Positions 42,355 through 54,700 of a stretch of 64,000 nt of DNA are shown here, one piece after another. Made by a program: the position numbers and the translations under genes. Origin of the DNA: Lenzites betulinus (lineage: Eukaryota; Basidiomycota; Agaricomycetes; Polyporales; Polyporaceae). Location: positions 434,001-498,000 of the forward strand of contig JABYQU010000006.1 of the NCBI GenBank assembly GCA_022264855.1, read 5' to 3'. The first letter of the stretch is position 1. Each line of letters starts with the position of its first letter. Below the pieces are notes generated by a model. It saw only the letters and a list, made by a program, of their open reading frames with translations. It did no database searches and was not told where the DNA came from.

Positions 42355-45300
42355 ATGGCGTCCTTCTTGTCCAAGGTCTTCCCGCGCAAGAAGGAGAAGG
42401 ATACGAACAAGCGCGCCTCTGTCTCTTCTCTCCTAGAGGGCAAGTTCGAAGCCGTCTCCCCCACCGTTTCGCCATCCGCAGCCAAGTTTGAAGAAGCCGG
42501 TCAGAAGCCAGCAGATCGGGGCAGGGAGAAGGAGAAAGACAAGGAGAAGGACACCGGGTTCTCTCTGTTCAGGCCTAGGACCCGTCCCCTTTCTCCTCCA
42601 CCCGACACGCGTCAAACCGCGACAAATGTGCCCCGCCTCACTCTCAATCTACCGGTTCCCAAGGAGGAACGTAGTCGTGCGTTGGGGGTCGTGTTTGAGG
42701 GCGATCCGGACGCCGCGAACAGCCTGCCTGACCACGTAATTGGTGAACGACGACTCAACCCGCTGGAAGCACTACTGCTCGTCAAAGCGTGTTCTACAGC
42801 CATCGTCGCTAATGGAGGTGAGTTTGTTCTTTCGTTAAAACGTACGGTTGTTAATACATGTTAGGTCTCGAGACTTTGGGAGTCATGCATCCCTTTTGGT
42901 ATTCCGCCTCCCCCGAGGCACAGCGGAAACTGATATCCTTATTCATACTTTCTTTGGCTCCCAAAAGTCCTATCACCACGCTCTCTCCCAGTCCTAATTC
43001 CGCCCTCTCGAGCTTTGATACCGAGCTACAGTATACTCGTTCTCCACACGACGTTGCAGCCGTGCTCCGTTGGGCCCTCCGTCACCTCCGCCTGGAAGGC
43101 GACTCTTTCGGACGCGTCGACGAGAAATGGAAGTGGTATCAAGCATTTGCGGAGGCAGAACGCGCTTCCTCATACGTTTCGAGCGCGTTCTCCGACGCGT
43201 TGGCGCCACAGCTGCCCCCAACGCACCTGCAGCTGCTCATCACAACCCTTGACATCGTTTCCTCCCTGGCTGCCCACTCGGAGCATAACGGTATCTCTGG
43301 GAGCAAATTGTCAAAGTTCTTTGGGCTCTGGCTACTCACAACCACACGAAGCGAACAAGGCGATGACTGGTCGTCATTTTATGCCCGATGGGAACAGGCT
43401 GGGCGGATTCTCGAGCACCTATTCTTGGCCTACATCCGGTATATACACTTGATTTCCGTTTGAAGCATAAGTATGACCTAAATAATAATCACAGAGATGA
43501 AGCAGCGCGGAAGAAGATACCCTTGCGACTCTCTGAACTTGTGAAGGGATACCCTTACCACAGCAGAACTACGTCCACCTCTAGCGCCATCTCTAGTGTT
43601 GCGACCACCGACGTGGATCTTCTTCCCCGTCCCCGCATTTCTACACGCCAGTATGATGCGCTATATGTGCGCATTGACACAACAGTCAACGGAAAGCCTA
43701 CCAAGCAGAAACAGCATCCTCTCCGTCTGATCTCAGATGCCCTCAAGTCCGAAGTGGAGCTCGAGGATACGAAGTTCCAGAGCGTTTGGGAAGCCTTGAA
43801 GAAGAATGCGCTTGCTAATGACGAACCGGAACCCATCCTCACACACGTCGACGGGTACCCATCTGTATCTCGTATATTCGCAGATGAGACGATCCGTCTC
43901 CTGTCTCTCATTCCAGCAGAGTCGTCCAACGCTGCACCTTCAGTACCGACCATCCGCGTTCCCCGCCCGCCAGCCAAACGCGCAAGTTCAATCAAGTCAA
44001 ACAAAAGCGCTAAGGCGAAGGCCAATGGGAACGGGAAAGCCCCTACGAACGGCTCTGCGACGACTCGTGCGACCACCACTCCGACGTCACCCACCGCTCC
44101 CGGCTCCCCCAAGGACTGGATGGACTTCTCTTCGTCTGGCTTTGGGGACACCTCGCTTGGAAAGGACTTTGCCAAGACTCTGCTCGACAAGGACGTAGAA
44201 GTCACTGTCCCGCCCCCCACAGTCGAGCGCAAGTCGAGCAGGAAGCGCAAGGCATCTCCAGGGCGATCGCGCGGATCTTCGTTCGCCACCACGGAACCCG
44301 AGCCGCAGACGCGCGCGCCCGTACCTCCCTCGCCGCTTCAGCCCAAGTCCAAGTCGACCGCTGTCAGCGTGTTCAAGCTCGACGAAGCGTTCATCGACTT
44401 TTGGAGTGACGCGCTGCTCGATCCGATCTCGTCCGACTGGCCGAACTTCGTCGTTGCCCAGCTCAAGGCCTTCCCAGGTCTCGAAGCGGACGGTAAGCCG
44501 ATTGGCTGGCTGGTCCTCGAGCAGCGCTTCGTCGCCCCGCGCCCCCCTCCGCCAGCTACAGCGGAATCAGAGGCGGCCATTCCGCCGCCACCGAAGCGCG
44601 CGTCCTCCCCTCGGCCATCTATGCGTTCGGAGCTCTCTTCCCGGAGGAGCTCCACGCTTGCCGCGGCGAAGAAGCGTCTGACGTTCTTCTCGTCCAGCCA
44701 GACCCTCGGCGGGCTTTCCTCGAAGGCTGAGTCGAAGGGTCCCGCGAGGAAGAAAGCGAAACCGGCACGCATCGGGGAGATGGGCGAGATATTGCCCGAG
44801 GTCGAGGATGAGAAGGCAGAGGAGAAGGTGGAGAACAAGCAGCCCGCGAAGAAAGAGGAGGCGGCTGCGGGCCCCTCCACAGAGGCGGCATCCGTCCCTT
44901 CTGCGGAGGCTCCCAAGACCGAGGTCCCTGCCGTGCCGGAGCTCAAGGAGCCCGCCGGTGCTGCCGCACAGTGTACCACTGTTCCTACTATCCTCGAGGC
45001 TCCCGCATCCCCCACAAGCGACGTGATGTCGCCTCTCACACCCACTGCGGATGACTTCCCCGCTGTTCCTGTTGTAGGTGGCCTTGTCGCCTCTGCCGCA
45101 GCCGTCGCCAGCATCGCCTCCGTAGAGCCCTTGAAGACGGAAGACGCTCCGGCCGAGGACAAGCCCGTGCTCGCCGTCGCCGAGGAGCCTGTCGTTCCCG
45201 CCGACTCTACGCCTTCCGTAGTCGATGAGGCGGAGATCCCTCAGGAGAAGACACTCCCGCCCGCGCCCGAGCCCGTTGTGCTAACAGGGGAAACGCCCGG

Positions 45301-47079
45301 CCCGCAAGTCGCGTTGAGCACGAGCGAGCCCGCTGCGCTCGCGGAGCTCTCCACGAAGATCGACGAGGTCGTCGCGCAGGCTGCAGAGGAAGCATCTGTG
45401 CCCGCCCCTACCGCTCCCGAAGACACGGCGGCGGTCGTTCCGGAGCCGGTCGCGGAGGAGGTCGTGCCTCCTGTAGAAGCCGTCGCACCTGTACCGGAGG
45501 AAGTGGTCGAGGCCCCCGCTCTTGAGGCCGAAGCTCCCGCCGCGGTGACTGAAGTCGAGGCTCCTGCTGTTGTAACTGAGGCTGAGGTGCCTGCCCCGGT
45601 TGCTCCTGTTAACGAAGTCGATGAGCCCGTGATCCCTACTGAGGCTCCGCTGACCGAACCGGAGACCGCTGCTGTCGAGGAGCCAGCACCTGAGGATGTG
45701 GCTGAGACCGCTCCGGCTGCTTTCATCGAGGAGACGCCGGTGGAGGAGCAGGCTGTTCAGCCTGAGCCCGCTGTCGAGGTTGTCGCCGAAGCCCCTGCGC
45801 CCGAGCCTGTACTCGAAGCTGAGCCTGCCCCCGTCGAGGAAGAACTCGTGGCGGAACCTGTCGAGGTTGCTGCTGCTCTCGAACCGGCGGAGGAGCCCGT
45901 AGTGGAGACCGTCGAGGCCGTCGCTGCTTCCGAACCGACGGCGGAGCCCGTTACCGTCGTGGAGGCGGCTGTTGAGGAGCCAGTGGCTGTCGTCGAGGAA
46001 AGCGCGCCCGCAGGTATGTTTCCTTAGCGAGTCTCAACATATGCATAAACTCACGCTATCATCATCTCCGTCCATAGCTGCTGAGGAGGCAGTCGAAGAG
46101 CCTGAACCCGCCGAGCCTGTCGAGCCGGAGGTTTTCAACGTGGCCGAGACTGAGCCTGAGGTCCCCAGCATTCCTGAGCCTGTGCAAGAGGCTCCGACTG
46201 TCTCGGAGCCTGAGCCCACTGTAGTGGCGGACGAGACCCCTGCGCCCGCCATCTCCGAGGAAGCTGTTCCTGAGGAGGTTGTTGAGGAGGAGGTCCCCGA
46301 AGCGGAGGAGGTGCCCGCACCCGCGCCTGTCGTGGAAGAAGTCAAGGACGAAGAGGACACTGTCGTCGAGGACATCGCCGCTCCCACCGCGGAAGAGGTC
46401 ATCGTTGAGGAAGCAGCTGCCCCGGTACCAACTGAGGCTACAGAAGAGGCCATCCCGGAACTTGCAGCTGAAGAAGCTGCGGAGGAGCCCGCTGCGCCTG
46501 CGAGCGTCGAAGAGCCGGTCGTAGAGGACGAGCCGGAAGAGGCACCCGTCCCTGAGGGGTCTCCTATCGTCGAGGAGCCTGCTCCTGAAGCACCCGCTGC
46601 GGAGGAGGAAGCCGAGCCCGTCGCTGAGGCGGAACATGCGCCTGTCGAAGCAGAGCCTGAAACTGTTGCCGAGCCTGAAGTCGAGGCAGCACCTGAAGTC
46701 GAGGTAGCACCTGAAGTCGAGGCAGAACCTGCTGCTCCTGAGGCTGTATCGGAGGTCGAGCAAGAGCCTGTAGCTCCCGTGGCCGAGGAGACTCCTGCTT
46801 TATCTGAGCCCGAAGTCGAGGTGCCCGTTGTCGTTGAGGAGAGTGAAGGTACGTGGAATGATCTGCTACGCTCGCTCTAGATCAGTTCGCTGATACCGTA
46901 AACCTCACATAGCTGAGAAAGCCGCGCCGGAGGTCCCTGCTGTCGAAGACGCCGCTCCGGCAGAACCTGCAACAGAGATAGCCTCTGAGATTCCTGTAGC
47001 GGATGAGGAGAAGACCGAGGATGCGCCCGCTCCTGCGGACGCGGCCGAGGTCGAGAAGCCCGCTGAGAACGAGGCCTGA
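42355..47079 (+). CDS. Msb1/Mug8-domain morphogenesis protein with acidic repeat tail
   Basis: Five exons close in frame: 42355-42817, 42865-43438, 43495-46013, 46078-46848 and 46913-47079, giving 1497 residues. The N-terminus MASFLSKVFPRKKEKD leads into the conserved region: LNPLEALLLVKACSTAI, LETLGVMHPFWYS, SPHDVAAVLRWALRHLRLEG, YQAFAEAE, GSKLSKFFGLWLL and FYARWEQAGRILEHLFLAYI, then YDALYVRID. I read this as the Msb1/Mug8 (formerly DUF1708) domain of fungal polarity proteins acting with Cdc42/Rho signalling. After Ser/Lys/Arg-rich linkers, roughly the last 700 residues are dominated by Pro, Glu, Val and Ala in short degenerate repeats (e.g. PEVEAAPEVEVAPEVEAEP near 46675-46740). Such a tail is expected to be disordered and strongly acidic. 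The domain assignment is from memory of the family, not from a search. Confidence 0.8.
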
Positions 47080-48155
47080 AGGTGCGCATATCCGGCGTAC
47101 ATAATGCAACTGTTCCTTACTGGGGTCGCCTCCACAGAACACCGCCGCCAATAGAGCCAGCTCGTCGTGCCTATACCTGACCCGTCCCGCCCTCGAGCAC
47201 TCGGCCGCATGGACGTCCCCACGCCCGCATATGCCACCACGGAAGATACCCTGTCCCGCCCCACATGCATATCTCTCCAGACTACTACAAGTTCGCGCCC
47301 GTCCCGGTCTTCGTGTTCACCACCCGCACGTATATGCTATCCTATCTCATATCCTGCTGTCCCGAGTCCCGCCCGTTCCTGGACCCGCCGCTCAACGCGA
47401 TTCTGCCGCCCCCGCCGACTCACCGACACCGTTCTTGTCTTGTTCACATGTTCCCTCCATGGCCATGGCCCGTCCGACGCACTAGTTATTACACCTGCTT
47501 ATTATGTCGGACTCCTCACATGTAATTCTCTTCGCTCCCCCGCTTTGCCGTTTTGCGGCGGGCGGCGGGGCTTATACGCACGTTCGTTTGTAGTCGTGTT
47601 TTTATCGGAGTTGTTTGGATACACTCACCAGAGTCCAGCTGTGGTGTGGCTCGTGATAAGATCGCCACGCTTTGATGGCGTGTGAGTTGTTCGACGCTGC
47701 GAGCGACATGCGAGGGAGATAATACGGGAACATGGGTCGTCACCTGTATATTGCATGCGTGTGGCGATGGCATGTGCAGGTCATGTATCAAGCTTATACG
47801 AGCAGGAGTGTATAGAAAGGAAGGACAGGTGAGACATGACGTACCGACGTTCAAGGAGCGCGCGTAAGCCCTGACATACGAGATAATCGCCACTCACCTC
47901 CCGCCCTACGGTCCCACACGCCTCTTTCCTACTCAAGGCAAAGGGCACCACATATATGGAGCGAGCTGATAGTAGAGAACAATTCTGCGCGCGTGTAACA
48001 TAATAGCATACATTTGAAGTGTAATCAACCTGTCCTCGATGAAGTAGCACAGCTTTAAAGAGGTAGGATGAGCACCATGCATCCGACATGAGACGACGGA
48101 CGGCGAACGGTGCACTCACCCCTCGTAAGCAAAAGAACGGAAGCCACCAGCCCCC
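47080..48155. other. Convergent intergenic region
   Basis: 3' regions of the Msb1-domain gene (+) and the small membrane protein gene (-). About 1 kb with short frames only; nothing recognised. Confidence 0.5.
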
Positions 48156-48761
48156 TCATGAATGGTGACTCGACGGATCCGCATTCGTCGTACTCGTCGG
48201 GCTCGACTGCGTGAGCTCGTTCCCCAAACCCCCGCCCCCGCCCCCGTTCGCTGTCGACGTCGACGTCGCCGTCTGCTGCTCGCTCGAGCGCGTCGCCGCC
48301 TGCCCCGGATCGTCCGCGTTCTGCGACACCGCCGGCCCGACGGCGCCCCCGCCCCCGCTGTCCGCCGCAGCCGCGACGGTGTTCTTGTGGCCCACGGTGC
48401 CCCCAACGGCACCGCCGACGACGGCCGCGATCACGAGGACCGCGCCGAGGGCCATGATGAGGATCCACTTGCGGGTCTTGTACCAGGGGAGCGGCGCCGC
48501 GTACGCGCCGTATGTGTACCCGCCCGCGCCCTCCTCCGCCTTGGCGTGGTTCGCGGCGAGGGTGGGGACGGGCGGGGGTGTGCGTGATACGCTCCGCGGG
48601 GCAGCACGGTGCTCGTCAAGGAGGTCGATGTTGTATCCTTCCTGCAGCGGCAGTCAGGTTAGCACGAGTGTGAGACGGCGGAGAGGAATGCGCGCCTGTT
48701 TCTCGGCGCGGGTGGCGACCGGCGCGCTCGCGAGGAGGCGTTCGTCGTATGCGCCCGACAT
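48156..48761 (-). CDS. Small single-pass membrane protein, unknown function
   Basis: Minus-strand gene with start codon at 48761-48759. Exon 1 (48696-48761) encodes MSGAYDERLLASAPVATRAEKQ. Exon 2 (48156-48641) begins EGYNIDLLDEHRA, contains a Pro-rich stretch, then PWYKTRKWILIMALG, a Gly/Ala/Val membrane span (AVLVIAAVVGGAVGGTVGH), and a Gly/Ser/Thr-rich tail. Total 184 residues. The intron between the blocks has a good CTAAC branch site and CTGCAG acceptor but no GT donor at the natural joint (CAG followed by GCGCGC). A GC-AG intron is the simplest reading; a GTCGCC donor 36 nt earlier would also keep the frame. Basic residues before the span suggest the N-terminus is cytoplasmic. Proteins of this layout are common and unannotated in mushroom genomes, as far as I recall. 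Confidence 0.7.
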
Positions 48762-51700
48762 CACTAGCGGGGCGTCGGGGATTGCGTGGATCGTCGGGGA
48801 CGATGGGTGCGATGGTGGTGGGAGGAGAGAGGGAACGGTGCCGACGACAACGGGCGGCGGGGCAGGCGCATTGCGGGCAGCTGTCAGTGCGCTAGGGGGC
48901 TGCTAGGCGGCGCGCTAGTTCTGACAGATGGTGGTGGACGACATGAAAGGCGGTGTATCCATATCCGGTCGGCTCGCCGTCTCTCGCTAAACTATGCTTC
49001 AACACTTGCTTCATTCTCGATGTTGTATGCAAGTATCTAGGTGTCATTCATGAAGGGGAAGTGCTGCTGTATACGTTTCTTGCGTTTGTCGAGGTGAGCG
49101 CAAGAGAGTCTGACGAGTCTGAGGCTTGGGCCGCTTGGCGCCGAACGAAACCTCGGGGCTTGGCGCCGGCGGTGGCAACGGCAATATGTGCTATTTGGTG
49201 AGTAGCGGACTTACTCTCACTCACTCGGGTATACTGGACGATGGGAGAGAGCCATACATCCTATGCAGCTCGCCAATAAATTTTCTGCGTGCGTCACGAT
49301 ATAATAATCGCCAGCGACGACCTGCCTAACGTTCAAGCCTTTTCCAGCGCCGGTGTTCAATTGGATATTGTCTTCCATATCCATGCGGAGTTATCAGCGG
49401 CTAACATTTGAACGCAGGAGCTGTATCGATGGGATCCAAGGTGAACGAAAAGAAGCAAGAGATTCTCTAAGAGAGCAGCTATACATGATAGCTTGATGAT
49501 ATCGATGATAGCTCACGACGAGTGGCCAGATGTGCACTGTGCAGCGCGTCTAAGTTGCGTAGCGTGCACGGCAACTGCCGGCGGTTTCTTCGACTGAACC
49601 AAAACGTCGCGACGCCTAGCAGAGGCAACTTAAAACAGGACCACGACCTCATTCGCATCCGACTCGGGAGGCTGAGATGTATAGCTCCGAATACTTCTCG
49701 CTCATAACACCCTGTGTTGGCCCCGTCGATTCGACGCCGCGTCATAACTAGACCATCCCCGCGGCCGCAGGACCTTTTTTAAGGTACGGTCATCGCATAC
49801 AACCTGCAGTAATAAGGAAAATTCTGATGTACGCAGTATTGAAACAGAGCTTGCGTGTCTAGTGCAAGTTCTGTCCACGCAGATACTCTGCACGTCACTC
49901 CACTGGCATCTCCTTGGACTGTGCAGCACCTCCCTCTGCGGCTGCGCCCCAGTCACTCTACAACACGCCGCCCGAGGCGGCTACTTTGCAGCGACGATCA
50001 CGTCGAAGGCGACACAGGAAGATTTGAGGTGGAGCGAGTCATGAACTATGTTCAGCCAGCATATATCAAACTCACCTTAAGATGTATCTATGTTCGTCTT
50101 GCTACGCGCATACAGCGACTAAACTTCGTTCTGCCTAGCCGAGGGCTTCATTTAGACGCATCCAACGTTAACATTCTTCTGCCGGATCCACTCAAGCCGC
50201 TGCAAGCCGTCATCCGTGGCGGGCGGAACCGCCCGTACGCCTCATGATCCGCATGTACAGGAAGTTGTTGACACCAAGGGTGCTGAGTCGCTCAGATGTG
50301 TTCCTCATTTGTGTTACTCACCCGCGTGCGATGATGCGCCAAAATCGCACAACCTGCGCACCACACACGAGAGCCACGTATGTACACCTCGCCGGTTGTG
50401 ATGTGCACCCATGAATAATTCTTCACAGCACTACGCTCTCCACACGACGCGGTGCTTCGTGTCGGGTCAGCGTCAAGACAAACATTTGATAGGGCACGGA
50501 GATTGATGACAGCAGTCCGAGCCTCGCCGTAGACTGTCGACATCATAGCTGCTGCTTAACGGGCGTCCTACCTCCGCTGATGCGCCATGCAGCAGGATGC
50601 AGCTATAGGACAATTCAGGTACAGCTCGAAAGCAGCAAGCCCAGCCACCGCCTCCACTTCGATGCCTCCCCGACCATATCGCAATTCTCCCCTGACAGGC
50701 TGTGCGTACGCAGCACGCGCTCCGGGACAACGAGCCGGTGCTTCTTCGTGTGGGTATCCCCCAGCTGATGGCAAGTTTGCATCCGGCGTACGCTCACCAC
50801 GATCATTTCGCGCGCAGGCCGCTAGCCCGTCGCGGTGTTCGTTTTCGCCGATTGAACCTGCCGAGGGGGAATGGATCATCATCAGCGGCTCGCCCGCTGT
50901 CGACCCCGCTTGCCCTCATCCGTCGTCGCTGCTCGTGGGGTCCACAGACGCCTACAGATTCCGTGATCTTACCGCTTCGGGTTAGAACGCTGCGAAGAAG
51001 TCATGCCCCACAACGCCGCGGGCATCGCTCAAGCTCGAGAATTGCGCAGATGTACACAGAGCATACGGTACGGGTCTCTCCGGCGGTATTTGTTGCCGGG
51101 TTTGTGTCGTCTTGGCATATGCCGAAGGAGGCTCGGAATCAGGCCGCTTGTGCTGTATCTCCATTGGATTTCTGGGCGCTCAACATCTTTCTATAGGTCA
51201 ACATGACCTCCTGCCGAAAGGAGAAAGCGTTTGCGGAAGCCTCGAGGAGGCATCAGTGATTTTCAACCCCAACTTTTGATTCCAGTCTCGACAGGGAGCC
51301 TGGAGGGTGGTGAGTTGGAACAGCAGAGCCGGTGATTTTTTTCTACGCTTCTGGACCTGCGCAGGTAACGCACAAGGCTCCTTGTTGCGTGCCCAGATTT
51401 CGATATGGCTATAGCGGCCCAGTGTCCCTAGTACCCGAGGCTGATTACTGCTTTGACAGCTCTCGAATTTCCTCAACTACCATGTGCAATATTCTCTTTG
51501 AACATGGAGCAAAAGATTTCCCTATCAAGTTCCTCCACAGCTACTTCATCAATGACTCAGAGTTGCCCTATAGAACACACTAAATCACGAATCCCCAGGT
51601 CTCTGGGTAAAGACACATTTGTCGTTTCGTTGCTGTGTCCTTTCATTCGACATCAGCCGTCCACTGGCTAATAGCCGTTCTAATTTAGCAGCCCATCTCA

Positions 51701-54700
51701 CTCGCGGTGTTGGCTAGGATCCAGGGATACGCTAGGGCCTTTTTAACACAGCTTTGCTATTCCTCCTGCGTACAAGTTGCCAGCTCGCGTACTTTCGTGC
51801 TGCCTCTGCTGTTCCTGGCTAGTTCCCCCAAGAACTCTGCGTCTTAATATTCGAACGACCTCCCCTCCAACAACGAAAACATAAAGCATGCCTTGCACCA
51901 TACATGATTTCATCCGCCGTTGGGCAACCCCAGTCTCAAAGTGCGTAGTTGTCAAATTCGTATTGACTGAGACCCATCGCAAACGCAGGCCCTCGGAGTG
52001 TGCACTGCGATCGGTGGCGCTTTCCCGGCGGCATCCACGGCGGGCACCGATCAGGGGTCTCTTCGATGCTCAAAGATATCCCCGCTTTCCGGCAACACAG
52101 TGAATCGTATACTGGCCAGCGGCTCACTGGTTCCAGGTGACGCACCTGGTGAGTACTGCATTTGCATCCTACCTCGCGACACATCATCCAGATGATGTCC
52201 GCGTCCTACTCGGCCGGTTATGCGCAGGGCACAGGTGAATATGATTGATTTCCTGCACGCCGCGGCTCCAATGGGCCCTTGAATTGCGGATTGTGTACGG
52301 ACCACAGCTCTTCTCTCGTCACCACAGACATATGTGATGCAGGGATGGCTCATAACGATGCACCGCACCTGCGGCGTGTCTATTCTGTGCGGAGGGACAC
52401 GATCATGCCGCGCCCCCGCGCAGAATGGACACGATGCCGTCGCATCCATTGCGGACATGACACCGAGATGCGCGGAGCGAGCCCGACCGCGCGAGGTGAC
52501 TCACCCAGGCCTCAGGCGTCCGCGCGCATCTTGTCTGTAGCTATAGCGCACGGTTATCATAATGGAGCACAGCGTAGGCGCGTTGACGGAGGTGCGCGAC
52601 TGCGATCGCGGGCTGCATCCCAAGCTCGCCTCGCCGCCGCGCACCCCGACGCGTCTACACCTGCTGGCCTGATGAGCCCGTCAGACGTCAGCATTAATGA
52701 AGCTCGCGGCAGCCACATACCGGGCTATGTTTTCATTCCGATTCGGACTCCGAAAATGTACGGCCGAGTGCTATTCTGAGGTCTGGCGGCCCGCAGGGCG
52801 GGAGGGCGTCCGAGACCAGCGCATTACGGCGTCATTCTGGGAACCCGCTGCCATTTGGACGCCCAAGCGCACCCGGGGCCGACGTTGATCATCTCCGCCA
52901 CGCCCCTCTCGTCCTCCCGCGGTTCTCAAGTTGAGTTCTCGCTGGGGTGCGGAAGGGTGCAGAGGGTGCTGTTGCAGAGTTGGTGTGCGCACATCCGGGA
53001 GAGCTCTTGCTTGGAGAGTGTCCGGGGATCATATAACTGCGGATGGCGCTTCACACCAGTGGGATAGACGACTCCAAGTCGAAGTCGGGGAGGAAGACGT
53101 GTAGTAGAATGATGCACGTGTGAGCATTTTCGTCGATACTGACGACCTGGAAGCTTACTTGCCGTACCAGCCGCGAGCGCAGGTACCAGGACTCGGGCGC
53201 GGAGCGAACTTGGTAAACGAAGTCCCATTCATGATGAGACCAGTGAATGTCCCTGAAGATTCTACCGTGGAGGTGAGGGCGATGCTCGCCCCCGTCGGGG
53301 AACCATAGTGCCTCAACACCCTATTAATCACCACGAGGCTTAGAAGATACACGAAGACGGCGTCGCAGAATGGCAATCAACGTTCTGCGGTCGTCGGCCA
53401 ATGCAGCGGAAATCCGATGTTGTGCCACCGGTAGGCGTACCGGATCCCAGGGCGCATTCAATAACGTGCATAACCCCGAGCAATGTGGTCGTGGATGACC
53501 ACCCTCGCCGGAGATCACACGCATACTCGGAAAGCCGCTCCAGGTGCGCATGCGATCCCATTGTCGTGTTCTGTTCATCACCTACCGAGCCCTTCTTACT
53601 CCTGAGGATGCCCGGAGTGTCCTGACAGGACCCTACCATGCACTAATGGGCCTGTGCAGATGCCCGCCAGACACAATCCGCTCAAGCAAACCCCCGACGA
53701 CAGAGCCGCACGTCAGCACGTCCTCCCAACGTCACCCGCGTCCGACGCTGCCATCGACGTCGATGACAGCGTCGATGATGTTGCGGTGCGCACGCCCAGC
53801 CCCGGACGTGCGCACCACCTCGGTGCTGTGCGCACGACGCGCCACGAGGCCGTTTGGGGACGACAGCGCGAGCCCCAGACGGGGGGCTGCCGTGCAGCGC
53901 GGTGCACCCCGTGCCTGCGGCAGAAGGCGGACTTTGGGCGACGTCCGTGTCGGGGTGACAGCACGATCTCTGCTCGCTGCTTCTCCTGGTCCTGCTGCTC
54001 TACATACAGCGTCCGCGCGCCCGGTGGCATCATCAGACTTCCGCGACACGACGACGAGGCCCCAGCACCTACGCGCGGTCGCCGTCGAGTGCCCAAACGC
54101 GATTGCGCCGAGTCTGGATCTATCTGTTCTGCGTCTGGAATCTGCATGTTCGCCCGGGGGGACAGTGCGCATCGTCGCGCGTGTCAGGTGCATGGCGGCC
54201 GTGGCGGGGGAGATACCGCGGCGGGGCCCAGGATAGAGTTACCGAGGGCATGACGCCCAGGGACGCGAATCCCAGAAGACGTTCGCGTATTGCTGGCTGG
54301 GCCCGGCCGACGCGACGTACATGGTGCGCATCCCCCGCTTGCGCGAACGGCACGGCTCGGCAAGGCTTATGGTGCAATGCGCGGACTATCTGTGTCCCTC
54401 TGCCTGCGCCGCTCTCACTTTCAGAGTTGTTGCGGTCCTAGCAGCACTGGGTGCTGTAAACGCGCCGCAGGCGTCAACGTGGCGGGCCACTGCGCGCGAA
54501 ACGCAAGAGCCCATTCGCAAGTGACGAGAGATGTCGGCGAGGCTTCGCTGCTGCGACCTACACTGACATCTTTCCATCTGCCCCCCACGTCCGCGCACGG
54601 GCACCCCCAGATCTCCAGAACGCTCCCGTGTCACGGTGCCGCCGGATCATCACGCCCAGCTGTTCTCGTCACCACGCATGTCATCGCGGACGCCTCCAGA

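Noticed and set aside
45207..46763. Antisense frames opposite the acidic tail of the Msb1-domain gene
   Set aside because: Low-complexity mirror images of the Pro/Glu/Val codons.
49835..49845. TGAAACA, a pheromone-response-like motif upstream of STE12
   Set aside because: A single 7-mer nearly 9 kb away is expected by chance and no second copy is near it.
53120..53308. Short frame resembling a conserved segment (VNEVPFMMRPVNVPEDSTVEV)
   Set aside because: It has no ATG start, no family match, and an equally plausible frame on the opposite strand.
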